A stretch of DNA of 64,000 nt, taken from NCBI GenBank assembly GCA_014378465.1, contig JACMNQ010000025.1:1-64000 (forward strand), read 5' to 3'. This document shows, in pieces, positions 53,084-60,878 of the stretch; position 1 is the stretch's first letter, and each line of letters starts with the position of its first letter. A model generated the notes under the pieces. The model did not search any database. It had not been told where the DNA came from and saw nothing but the letters and a program-made list of their open reading frames with translations. A program made the position numbers and the translations under genes. This DNA is from Oligoflexia bacterium (GTDB lineage Bacteria; Bdellovibrionota; UBA1018).

Positions 53084-53836
53084 TTAAATTTCCACTGAAC
53101 TTTTTTCAGCCAGTATCGCTCTGACTTTGACGAGATCCTCGGGAGTATCCACTCCAATTGAGGTAAAATTGACTTCCGCGATGCCAATGGCGATTCCCGC
53201 TTCGAGAGCGCGCAGCTGCTCAAGCATCTCCCCTTGCTCCAGGGGCGAGGAAGGAAGCGAGCGGAGCTGAAGCAGAGTTTCACGGCTGTAGACGTAAAGA
53301 CCGATGTGACGTCGGCATGCGAATGACTCTCCCGGGCCAGGCAGAGTGCCCCGGCTGTAAGGAATCGGAAAGCGCGAGAAGTAGAGAGCGCGTCCCTGGT
53401 GATCTGCCACCACTTTGACGACCGATGGATTGCTGAGTTCTTCCTTCTGCCTGAGAGGACTCATCACGGTCGCCATCTGAAATTTTCCGGAACTGACCAG
53501 CTCAACCGCTTTTTCGATCACGACCGGCTGAATGAGAGGCTCATCGCCTTGCACATTGACGTAGATGTCGGCTTCGATCTGTTCAGCGACTTCAGCGACG
53601 CGGTCCGTACCACTTTCATGCTGGTCTGAAGTCATGAGGACTTGCCCGCCGAATCGGGCGACAACATCAAAAACGCGCTGGTCATCGGTGGCAACGACCA
53701 CTCGCGAGAGGCCGTGGGCGCGGCTTGTGCGCTCGTAGACCCACTGGATCATGGGTTTGCCATGAATGTCGGCGAGAGGTTTGCCCGGCAAGCGAGTGGA
53801 CGCAAATCGAGCAGGGATAACAGCCAGGACCTTCAT
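53084..53836 (-). CDS. kdsB: CMP-KDO synthetase
   Basis: About 250 aa from ATG at 53836, giving MKVLAVIPARFASTRLPGKPL (1-21), the nucleotide-binding N terminus of KdsB. ERTSRAHGLSRVVVATDDQR and QHESGTDRVAEVAEQI, then VNVQGDEPLI, follow, and the C-terminal IGLYVYSRETLLQL. It activates KDO with CTP for LPS core. The frame is open for 10 more codons, but these lack family residues. First gene of the kdsB-pyrG-kdsA-kdsC run. Confidence 0.94.
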   Translation of the reverse strand: MKVLAVIPARFASTRLPGKPLADIHGKPMIQWVYERTSRAHGLSRVVVATDDQRVFDVVARFGGQVLMTSDQHESGTDRVAEVAEQIEADIYVNVQGDEPLIQPVVIEKAVELVSSGKFQMATVMSPLRQKEELSNPSVVKVVADHQGRALYFSRFPIPYSRGTLPGPGESFACRRHIGLYVYSRETLLQLRSLPSSPLEQGEMLEQLRALEAGIAIGIAEVNFTSIGVDTPEDLVKVRAILAEKSSVEI

Positions 53837-53957
53837 GTCTTTCGAGACTAGAAGACGGCGAACCAAGGGTCAAGAGCGGATCAGGATGACGCAGGGCAAT
53901 TCATTCAGAAAGACTCAATCTCCATGAGGATAGACCGATAAGCCCTTCAGGCAGTCC

Positions 53958-54992
53958 ATGACCGGAAATTTCAACCTTTTCAGACTTACTATCCTGTTTT
54001 TCGCTGCTCTCCTGTGGGTATCACCGAGTGAGGCGGCGACCCGCGCCTATTGTCATGAACTCGTTCAGACCTTTTCTCCGCTCATCACCGATCGAGCCTA
54101 CCTGACCCAGTTCAAGAACCAGGGCGCAAATTTCTTGAATGCCGTTCACTACCTGCACTCTCTGAAACTTCACTCTCTTCAAAACATTCCGTCCGAAGCG
54201 AAACGAATCGACTTTGGAAATCAGAACGAAGGGGTTTACCTCTATCGTGACGGCTCGCATCAGGGCAGACCCCTGGCGTTGAAGCTGGTCACGAGCATTA
54301 CTGACCCCGACGCACGGCTCGCGAGCAGGCAATTGGTTTCGAAACTTTTGAAGGATCCGGAACATGCCGTTCTCACGGACGACGAAATTTTCGAAATCAG
54401 CATCACTTTGCGAAGCTTCGCCTCGGGCATGGAAAAAGCGCGCATCGCCGAGCAGGTTGGAGGCCCGAAACTTTATGGAGGCGGCATCATCTGGCTGCAC
54501 GAACTCCCCTACTTTTACACGGAGCTGGAATGGCTGGGTTATGAAGAAAAATTCAGTTCACTTGAAAACTGTGAAAATTGCGGCGTCGAGCTCAAAAAAG
54601 CGTATGCCGCACATCCTGATCTTGCAGCCAAAGCGGCAAGACTTCTCCTGAGTCCTCTGGAACTTCGAACCAACCCGGGTGATTCTGACATCCTTCTGAT
54701 GGAGAATGGAAGTCTCCGCTGGCTCGACTCCGGTGAATGGGTTCAGCACTCCCAGGTTTCGATCATGGCCAGGGCTTATGCGAGTTCCTTCTGGAAGTAC
54801 GTTGACATGTTGACTCATTATCGAGCCGGGAGTCTGCCCGGAGGCGTTCAGTCGGCTGAAGCCATCAGTGACTCCTTCATTGAACTGCTTCGAGAGAGCA
54901 AGAGATTTACGGCTGAAGAAAAGAATCTCCTGCTTTCAAAAATCGCCGAAGCCGAACCTCGGTTCGCGACACGATTCAGCGTCCGTTTCTGA
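53958..54992 (+). CDS. Secreted protein with a kinase-like fold (inferred)
   Basis: A 344-aa precursor with signal peptide (about 1-27, ending SEAA). I recognise no named family. The order of segments resembles a kinase or aminoglycoside-phosphotransferase fold: a Gly-containing strand pair NQNEGVYLYRDGSHQGRPLA then LKLV (about 89-111) like beta2-beta3 with its Lys; KLYGGGIIWLHELPYFYTELEW (about 171-192) like a hinge; and PGDSDILLMENGSLRWLDSGEW (about 244-265), like the catalytic loop plus DxG motif. The HxD is missing, and N/D positions are altered (PGDSD). CENCG may bind a metal or form a disulfide. This could be a pseudokinase. It stands alone between divergent and convergent neighbours. 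Confidence 0.5.
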   Translation: MTGNFNLFRLTILFFAALLWVSPSEAATRAYCHELVQTFSPLITDRAYLTQFKNQGANFLNAVHYLHSLKLHSLQNIPSEAKRIDFGNQNEGVYLYRDGSHQGRPLALKLVTSITDPDARLASRQLVSKLLKDPEHAVLTDDEIFEISITLRSFASGMEKARIAEQVGGPKLYGGGIIWLHELPYFYTELEWLGYEEKFSSLENCENCGVELKKAYAAHPDLAAKAARLLLSPLELRTNPGDSDILLMENGSLRWLDSGEWVQHSQVSIMARAYASSFWKYVDMLTHYRAGSLPGGVQSAEAISDSFIELLRESKRFTAEEKNLLLSKIAEAEPRFATRFSVRF

Positions 54993-55019
54993 TCCACCGA
55001 AGAAAAATCCATCCGCAGC

Positions 55020-56171
55020 CTAGACCTGAATATCGAGCTCAGGCTTCCAGATGCCCTTCCATTCCTTCAGACGAACAAATGGCTTGACCGGCTCAGGGAT
55101 GGGCAAGGTGGCTGGATCGACTGCCGGATCAACCTCGACCCGCGGCACGATCGGGTATTCAATGAAAGCATAGGTCAGACGCGTGCGCGTTCCATACTCA
55201 TTCATGTCAAGATTGGTCACCTCATTCCAGGAGCCTTCATTGAAGTACTCTTGTCCTTCGCGCCATTGACGGTACTTGAGAACATGGGTGTGACCGAAGA
55301 TCACGCAGTTGACATCCTCGCGGTCATCGAGGATTTTGAAAGCGATCTTGTCGAAGCTCGGATAGAGGCTGATCTCCTTCAGGAGACCCAACTTCTCCTT
55401 TACCCCTCTGCGCAGCTGATAACGGCGCCTGAAGAGCAGTGTATCGAGCGTGAATTTCGCGCAGCTGAGGCCCGTTTTCACTGACCACCACAGGTCATGA
55501 ATGAACGACCAGATGATGTAAGTTCCGAAAGGCCTCACCTTGTCGATGTGCGGGCGTTCCTTCTTCACCTGTGGAAGAAAGACGGTGACGAAGAGTGAAC
55601 CCCACGGAAGATTGAGCACCGGCTCGGGAAGGCCGCGTGTGATGAAAGGCCTCTCCATGTCGGTCTTCGCGAAACGCTCATACTGTTGACCATGTTCGAC
55701 GTAGACGCCATCAAACAGGTAATAAACATCGTGAAATCTTACCTCAAAACCGCAGGCTTCAGAAAAAACCTTGCGCGGACCCGCCCAGAGCATGCCCATG
55801 TCATGATTGCCGACGATATAGGAAAGAGTATGCCCGGGGGTGGCGGCGAATCTTCGAAGCGCCTGAAAGAATTCCGGATGCCCGGTCACGATCTTCTCGA
55901 CGGCGCGAACCACACTTCGCTCGGTGATGAGGTGCGTGTGCACTCCCCAGGTGTCGATCTGCAGGAGATTCAGGATATCTCCGTTCATGATCAGCTCGAC
56001 TTCCGCGTCCGCGAAAATACCAGTCCGATAATAGGCCAGAAACTCGGCAAATTCGCGGTCATAGATGAAATCTTCGAGAATATTCTGAGTGCCGTCGCGA
56101 AAGTAGCGACCCTTGCCCAGATGAAAATCACTGACGACGAGCTTATACCGCGAGCGCGTACCCTCAGCCAT
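55020..56171 (-). CDS. Calcineurin-like metallophosphoesterase
   Basis: A 383-aa protein with the metal ligands in order: VVSDFHLGKGR (about 12-22), NGDILNLLQ (about 63-71), YIVGNHDMGM (about 118-127), VEHGQQYE (about 153-160) and FGHTHVLKYR (about 292-301). These match the LpxH/UshA-type phosphoesterase fold. It is much longer than LpxH (about 240 aa), with a hydrophobic insert (about 190-235) that might dip into the membrane. The substrate is not known. Its start overlaps the GGDEF gene by 8 bp, which argues for a shared process such as signalling or lipid turnover. Confidence 0.82.
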   Translation of the reverse strand: MAEGTRSRYKLVVSDFHLGKGRYFRDGTQNILEDFIYDREFAEFLAYYRTGIFADAEVELIMNGDILNLLQIDTWGVHTHLITERSVVRAVEKIVTGHPEFFQALRRFAATPGHTLSYIVGNHDMGMLWAGPRKVFSEACGFEVRFHDVYYLFDGVYVEHGQQYERFAKTDMERPFITRGLPEPVLNLPWGSLFVTVFLPQVKKERPHIDKVRPFGTYIIWSFIHDLWWSVKTGLSCAKFTLDTLLFRRRYQLRRGVKEKLGLLKEISLYPSFDKIAFKILDDREDVNCVIFGHTHVLKYRQWREGQEYFNEGSWNEVTNLDMNEYGTRTRLTYAFIEYPIVPRVEVDPAVDPATLPIPEPVKPFVRLKEWKGIWKPELDIQV

Positions 56172-57564
56172 TGCGATCCCCTGCCAGCAGATTCAGATCA
56201 GCGACGAAGACGCAGTTGCGACTCGTCTTCTTCGCTGAATACATCGCCTGATCGGCGGCATTGATGACCGTCTTCTTGGAATCGGCGTGCTCGGGAAACA
56301 ACGCGACTCCGATTGAAACGGTGATATTGAGTTTGAGGCCGTCCGCGCTGGCGAAGGTGAAGGCTTCGATGGAGCTCCGGATTCGTTCGGCGACCGCCTG
56401 GCCCGTGGCCAGGTCACAGGGCGAAAGAACCGCGACGAATTCATCCCCGCCATAACGAAAGACCGTATCGGTCTCTCGCACATACTGGCGAAGCTGATGG
56501 CCGAGTTCGTTGAGCAGGCCGGTTCCGACCAGATGTCCATGCTGATCATTGACGGACTTGAATCGGTCTGCATCGATGAAGAGCACGGCGAACGAAGTCT
56601 GGTTGGCCTGGGAATGCGCGATCTGACGATCAAGAATGTAGTGCAGGTAACGGGTGTTGTAGAGTCCGGTCGCATCATCCAGATACACCATCTGCTGCAC
56701 GCCCTGGTACTGCAGAATATTGGCACCGGTCACTTCGATCTGTGCTCTCAGAATTCTCAGACGGCTCTCGAGTCCCTCCAGATCATCCGGCTTCTTGGGT
56801 GAAAGGCAGACACAGAAATAGTCAGTCTTCTCGCCGCCCTGAAAGCGGAAAGCGAAGACTCCGGGAGTAAGCTGGCCTCGCTCGACGAAGCGGCAGACTT
56901 CCTGTCCATCTCTGAGATGCTCCAGCACATTTGAAGTGTGCAGAGAGATCTCCAGGATCTCTTCCATCAGCCGATCGTCGCTTTGATCCGGATCGCGGCG
57001 CTTGAGCTCGCCCTTCTCATCAAATGCATAGATGGCCGAATGATCCGACTGCAGCTCACGGGAAAGGTAACTGCGGACGATGCCGAAGATGCGCTCCTGC
57101 TCGAAGGATGCCGAAATCATCTGGCAGCTGTTCAGAAGGTTCAGGTAGTGAGAGGCTCCCGCGTTTTCCTCAAAGACGGCCTTGCGGTCAAGCCCTCGTT
57201 TCACGGCCAGCTGAAAAGCTTCGATGTTGATCGGCTTTTTCATGTAATCTTCAGCTCCCAGGCGCATGGCGGTCACGGCCTGCTCAACGGTCGCGGCGTC
57301 GGAGATCAGAATCACACTCGTGACCGGACTGACTCGCTTGATCCGCTCAAGAATCAGGGTGGCGGAGGGATGGTCCACGACCACGAGATTGTAGGTGAAG
57401 TTGTTGACCCATTCAAACGAGCTTTCGATGCGGCTGACGATATCGACCTGACAGTCCGCGACTTCGCGCACGAGATCCGTATACAGATCCGTCTGCTTCG
57501 GATCTTCACTGATCAGAAGCACCTTGAAGTAGGTCTGGATTTCGGGATTCAGATCAATCGCCAT
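56164..57564 (-). CDS. Response-regulator diguanylate cyclase (REC, GAF-like, GGDEF)
   Basis: A 466-aa protein. Residues about 12-125 are a REC domain (LLISED, VVVDHP, VILISDA, KKP), with Asp about 63 as the phosphoacceptor candidate. Residues about 135-285 look like a GAF-type sensor. The C-terminal GGDEF domain (about 300-455) has an intact RYGGDEF active site and an RxxD inhibitory site, RETD, five residues before it. It should make cyclic di-GMP and be feedback-inhibited. It follows the FrzS-like gene by 14 bp and precedes the phosphoesterase with overlap. No histidine kinase is nearby. Confidence 0.9.
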   Translation of the reverse strand: MAIDLNPEIQTYFKVLLISEDPKQTDLYTDLVREVADCQVDIVSRIESSFEWVNNFTYNLVVVDHPSATLILERIKRVSPVTSVILISDAATVEQAVTAMRLGAEDYMKKPINIEAFQLAVKRGLDRKAVFEENAGASHYLNLLNSCQMISASFEQERIFGIVRSYLSRELQSDHSAIYAFDEKGELKRRDPDQSDDRLMEEILEISLHTSNVLEHLRDGQEVCRFVERGQLTPGVFAFRFQGGEKTDYFCVCLSPKKPDDLEGLESRLRILRAQIEVTGANILQYQGVQQMVYLDDATGLYNTRYLHYILDRQIAHSQANQTSFAVLFIDADRFKSVNDQHGHLVGTGLLNELGHQLRQYVRETDTVFRYGGDEFVAVLSPCDLATGQAVAERIRSSIEAFTFASADGLKLNITVSIGVALFPEHADSKKTVINAADQAMYSAKKTSRNCVFVADLNLLAGDRNG

Positions 57565-57578
57565 GGTCTCTTTGAAGT

Positions 57579-59276
57579 CTAGGCAACTTCGTGTGCGGAG
57601 TTGCCTGAAGAAGCATCGGTTGAGACTTCCTCCATGCCTTCGGTGGTCGATCCACTGGATTGACCACTCGAACTCAGCAGTCCACCGGCCACACGCACCA
57701 CCTGAGCTGCCTTGGAGAGTCTATCTCTGAGTGTAGCTGAGACTTGTTTCTCGCGCGAGTACTGATCTTGTAAAAGATCCATGTTGAATTCGAGAAGATC
57801 GAGTTTGCGTTTGAGCTCGATGATCTTGTTCTCACGCGCGCCCAGCAGGGCTTCGGAGTCTTTTTTCATCAATTCAAGTCTATTTTCGAGATCTTTTTCC
57901 CGAACTCGGATCTTGCGGATATCCACGCGGACCCGCTCCTTGAGCTTCTCGGTTTCCTCAGTGGCTTCGCGAATTTGCGCTTCAAGCAGTCGAGCCTTGT
58001 CAGTTCGCTGCTTCATCTGAAAGCGGATGTCGGCAAGTTCTGCCTGGGAAGTTTCGTAAGCGATGACTTTCTCGCGTTCAAAATCGTCAATTTTCCGTTT
58101 CTGTTCTTCCGCGAGATGGGAAAGCTCACCGCTGCGTGCACGCTCCATCGCCAGCTGTTGATCCAGAGAAGTGACCTGGTCACGTGCGCTCTTGAGCTGA
58201 CCGGCCAGAGCAGTGACATCCTGCTCGCGCAGAAGAAGGTATTTCTTGAGGGTGTCAAAATCCGGTGAGTGAGCGGCTCCCCCCGGCACGACGGCATCCC
58301 CGAGTGAAGGCGCGAAGCTCATGCGAGGCTTCGTGCTCAAATACGGCATCTGGGTCGCGATCAGACTTTCCTCGGAGTCAGAAGACTCGGAGTGACCAGG
58401 AGACTCCAGCGCGGCTTCAAAAGAATCCATGGATTCGACACGAGTGGCTTCGGTGCCGATCACATCCAGAGGTGGGAGCTCTGAGGGTGGAAGCGCGAAC
58501 TGAACGGTGGGAAAGATTTCTTCGGCGGTATCGGCTGCCGGATCCAGGTTGATCTCGCCGAATTGAGTCGGTGACTCGACCTCAGGAGCGGAGAGCATCG
58601 TCGTCACTTCGCCTGCATCGGGTTTTGCGGCCGGTGCGGGCTTTGGCAGGGACCGTGGAGCCGAGTCTTCGGGAGCGTCGAGCGCGAAATCCGGAGGATC
58701 AAAGGAAAACCCTGAAGTTTCAGGTGCGGGAGCTCCGGGAAAGTGCGACGTGACCACTTCGATCGAGAGGGTCAATTCGGCAGTCGGTGGCTCCGCTGAA
58801 GGAATTGCCGTGGTCTGAGTCTCAGGGATTGAAGTCGGCGGGGCGCCCGGGCGACCCATGAATTTCGTTGGAGTCGCGAGATCGGAACCCATCACTCCAT
58901 CAATCAGCTCGAGAACCTGAAGATCAGTGAAAGGAGCCTTGAGATAGGCATGGACTCCGTTCGGAGAATCCTGATGTGTCGCACACTGCGCATCATCCCA
59001 GTTCTGCGTCGTCAGAATGATTGGAAGTTCCTTCTGATTGCGGTCCTGTTTCACTTTACTGACGAACGTCAGACCCTCTTCCGCGTCACGCCCCCCTTGG
59101 CCGGGTGCGGATTCACGATGAACCAGCGCAAGGCTGACACTGACGCCATGAAGCTGAAGCATCTGCCAGGCTTCACGCGAGTTCGCAGGCAAAAGAATCC
59201 CGACACCCTTTTTCTGCAAAGAAAGGAGGAGCGAGTGCCCGGGCTGGAGTTGGGGATTCAGGACGAGAATCTTCAC
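57579..59276 (-). CDS. Receiver-like/coiled-coil protein of FrzS-like layout
   Basis: A 565-aa protein with three parts. Residues 1-125 resemble a receiver domain (MKILVLNP, LPIILTTQ, KAPFTDLQVLELIDG) that lacks a clear phosphoacceptor triad, so a pseudo-receiver. About 130-345 is a Pro/Ala/Glu/Ser-rich, disordered linker. About 350-530 is a long coiled coil (LREQDVTALAGQLKSARDQV and REKDLENRLELMKKDSEALL). This order matches the motility regulator FrzS of Myxococcus. Function here is unknown; it leads a run with the GGDEF protein and the phosphoesterase and is divergent from the bactofilin operon. Confidence 0.7.
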   Translation of the reverse strand: MKILVLNPQLQPGHSLLLSLQKKGVGILLPANSREAWQMLQLHGVSVSLALVHRESAPGQGGRDAEEGLTFVSKVKQDRNQKELPIILTTQNWDDAQCATHQDSPNGVHAYLKAPFTDLQVLELIDGVMGSDLATPTKFMGRPGAPPTSIPETQTTAIPSAEPPTAELTLSIEVVTSHFPGAPAPETSGFSFDPPDFALDAPEDSAPRSLPKPAPAAKPDAGEVTTMLSAPEVESPTQFGEINLDPAADTAEEIFPTVQFALPPSELPPLDVIGTEATRVESMDSFEAALESPGHSESSDSEESLIATQMPYLSTKPRMSFAPSLGDAVVPGGAAHSPDFDTLKKYLLLREQDVTALAGQLKSARDQVTSLDQQLAMERARSGELSHLAEEQKRKIDDFEREKVIAYETSQAELADIRFQMKQRTDKARLLEAQIREATEETEKLKERVRVDIRKIRVREKDLENRLELMKKDSEALLGARENKIIELKRKLDLLEFNMDLLQDQYSREKQVSATLRDRLSKAAQVVRVAGGLLSSSGQSSGSTTEGMEEVSTDASSGNSAHEVA

Positions 59277-59307
59277 AGGATACGCATCGGATAAAGAGGC
59301 AGCGAAG

Positions 59308-59339
59308 TTGACACTCTTTTTTCAAAACGTTAACGTTTT
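59308..59339. promoter_or_regulatory. Promoter candidate with a perfect 16-bp palindrome between divergent genes
   Basis: TTGACA (59308-59313), a 17-nt spacer and TAACGT (59331-59336) read towards the bactofilin operon. AAAACGTTAACGTTTT (59324-59339) is a perfect palindrome covering the -10 region. Binding of a dimeric repressor here would block transcription. The start codon follows at 59348, so the mRNA would have almost no leader and no ribosome-binding site. The opposite gene (start 59276) has no strong promoter of its own in the spacer. Confidence 0.55.
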
Positions 59340-59347
59340 CAATCAGT

Positions 59348-60403
59348 ATGACAGAATCGCCAGATACATCCTCCCCGAGGGCACCCACTTCTGCCGCTGC
59401 AGCCACGCCCGCTTCCGCGCGAAAAGGCACCCAGAGCGCCAGCCGCAGCACTCAGGATGCGTTGACGTTTCTGGTCTTCAAGGAAGGCCTGACCGCCAGA
59501 ACCTTTCAGATCTCAGCGGGTTGGATCTCCCGACTGGGCCTGCTTCTCGGAGCGCTCGCTCTGATCACTGCAGGTGCCATTTTTTTGACCGCGCGAACCT
59601 ACGTCGCACTTCATCAAGCGAAACGGAATGGCGATCCGGCTCGAGTTCATGAACTTGAAGCTGAACTCGCTCAGGAGAAGACCGTTCATCAGACGGATCT
59701 CGCCAAAGTCGCCTTGCTTGCCAAAGCTGCAACGGGAAATTCAAGCCAGACTCCAGAGGTGGCCACGGCTCCCCCGCCGGTCGCTGCAGCTGCGCCGGTC
59801 GCATCGATCGCGATTCGCCAGGCTCCTCCCGCTTCCTCCACACTTTTTGCCGGGCTTCCTGCCGGTTCCGCATCCAGCATGCCGGATCGCGCTTCCCTCC
59901 CCTTCAAGCTGATTCAGACCAAGGCGTTCTGGCGCGGCGGCATTCTTCGAGTCAACTTTGCCATTCAGTACATCCGCGACGACGGGGGAAATCAGCAGGG
60001 CCACATCGTGATCCTTGCCCGCGGATCTGAAACGCTTCTGGCCTATCCGGATGGAGTGCTCAATCTCATGGCCAGTGACACGCTCATCAAGCCTGACTCG
60101 GGAGAATATTTTTCAGTAAGTCGCTTTCGCGAAGTCACGGCCGAATTCGGTCCGGTTCCGACTCGCGATCAGATTCAGGAAGTCCAGATCCTGCTCCTCG
60201 ACGCCAACAAGAATCTGCTGGTGCAGGAACGCCTGATTCCGGAAAAGCCCGCTCCTCGCAAACGCTCGGACAAACCACTGCCCGATTCGGAAAAGGACGA
60301 TGAACCAGCCGCCCCTGCCGCGGGCGCTGGCGAAGAACGTCCTGCCGAACCCGCGGGCGCTCCCGCGACCAGTGGCAGCGGTTCTGACGGTGCAGGAGAA
60401 TGA
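59348..60403 (+). CDS. Single-pass membrane protein of unknown function, upstream of bactofilin
   Basis: I do not recognise this 351-aa protein. A Ser/Ala/Thr-rich cytoplasmic segment (about 1-55) is followed by one helix (about 58-84), a short coiled part (RVHELEAELAQEKTVHQ, about 98-114), an Ala/Pro linker (about 125-175) and a compact periplasmic domain (about 180-295) with regular beta strands (ILRVNFAIQYIRDDGG, HIVILARG). The C terminus is Pro/Glu/Ala-rich. It is probably co-translated with the bactofilin gene, whose possible ATG at 60400 overlaps its TGA. It could link the cytoskeletal polymer to the envelope; that is inference. It has no Shine-Dalgarno sequence. Confidence 0.7.
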   Translation: MTESPDTSSPRAPTSAAAATPASARKGTQSASRSTQDALTFLVFKEGLTARTFQISAGWISRLGLLLGALALITAGAIFLTARTYVALHQAKRNGDPARVHELEAELAQEKTVHQTDLAKVALLAKAATGNSSQTPEVATAPPPVAAAAPVASIAIRQAPPASSTLFAGLPAGSASSMPDRASLPFKLIQTKAFWRGGILRVNFAIQYIRDDGGNQQGHIVILARGSETLLAYPDGVLNLMASDTLIKPDSGEYFSVSRFREVTAEFGPVPTRDQIQEVQILLLDANKNLLVQERLIPEKPAPRKRSDKPLPDSEKDDEPAAPAAGAGEERPAEPAGAPATSGSGSDGAGE

Positions 60404-60417
60404 CCAGGAAAAGTGAA

Positions 60418-60771
60418 ATGAAAACGAACCCGGCCATCACTGAAAGCACGATCAACATCATCTCCGAAGGCACTCACCTGCAGGGCAAGTTGACTTTTGA
60501 TCAGGTCTCGCGAATTCACGGGACTCTCACCGGAGAAATCAACGCCAATGAAGGAAGCACTCTGATCCTGGCTGAAACTTCTGTGGTCGAAGGCATCATT
60601 CATGCCGAAACACTGATCGTCGAAGGTTATGTGCAAGGAGACATTCACGCGACGAAAAAAGTCTTCGTCTCCGGCACCGGCAGAGTCATCGGCAACATCC
60701 AGACTCCCTCACTCAGCATGGATTTCGGGGCCTATTTCGACGGGCAATGCTCGATGCCAGAGCAACGGTAA
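60418..60771 (+). CDS. Bactofilin (polymer-forming cytoskeletal protein)
   Basis: A 117-aa protein from ATG at 60418, with AGGA 8 nt upstream (ATG at 60400 also possible). The core (about 15-105) is a right-handed beta-helix with the bactofilin pattern NIISEGTHLQGKLTFDQVSR, IHGTLTGEI and VVEGIIHAETLIVEGYVQGDI, and an ending with a hydrophobic FGAYFDGQC. Bactofilins form membrane-associated filaments without nucleotides and shape cells or position envelope enzymes. Many bactofilin genes sit next to an M23 peptidase; here the partner is the membrane protein upstream. Confidence 0.9.
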   Translation: MKTNPAITESTINIISEGTHLQGKLTFDQVSRIHGTLTGEINANEGSTLILAETSVVEGIIHAETLIVEGYVQGDIHATKKVFVSGTGRVIGNIQTPSLSMDFGAYFDGQCSMPEQR

Positions 60772-60878
60772 ACCCGACAGACGACAGGCCGAGTGAAAGG
60801 TGGAACTGATCGTACAGAGTGCACGCTGAGGGCAGCCAAGTTCTGTTTCTGGAACGAGTCGTCTGAAGCGCCGGAAGC

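Noticed and set aside
59308-59652. An alternative 114-codon frame starting within the palindrome spacer
   Set aside because: It overlaps the bactofilin-partner gene in another frame and shows no family features.
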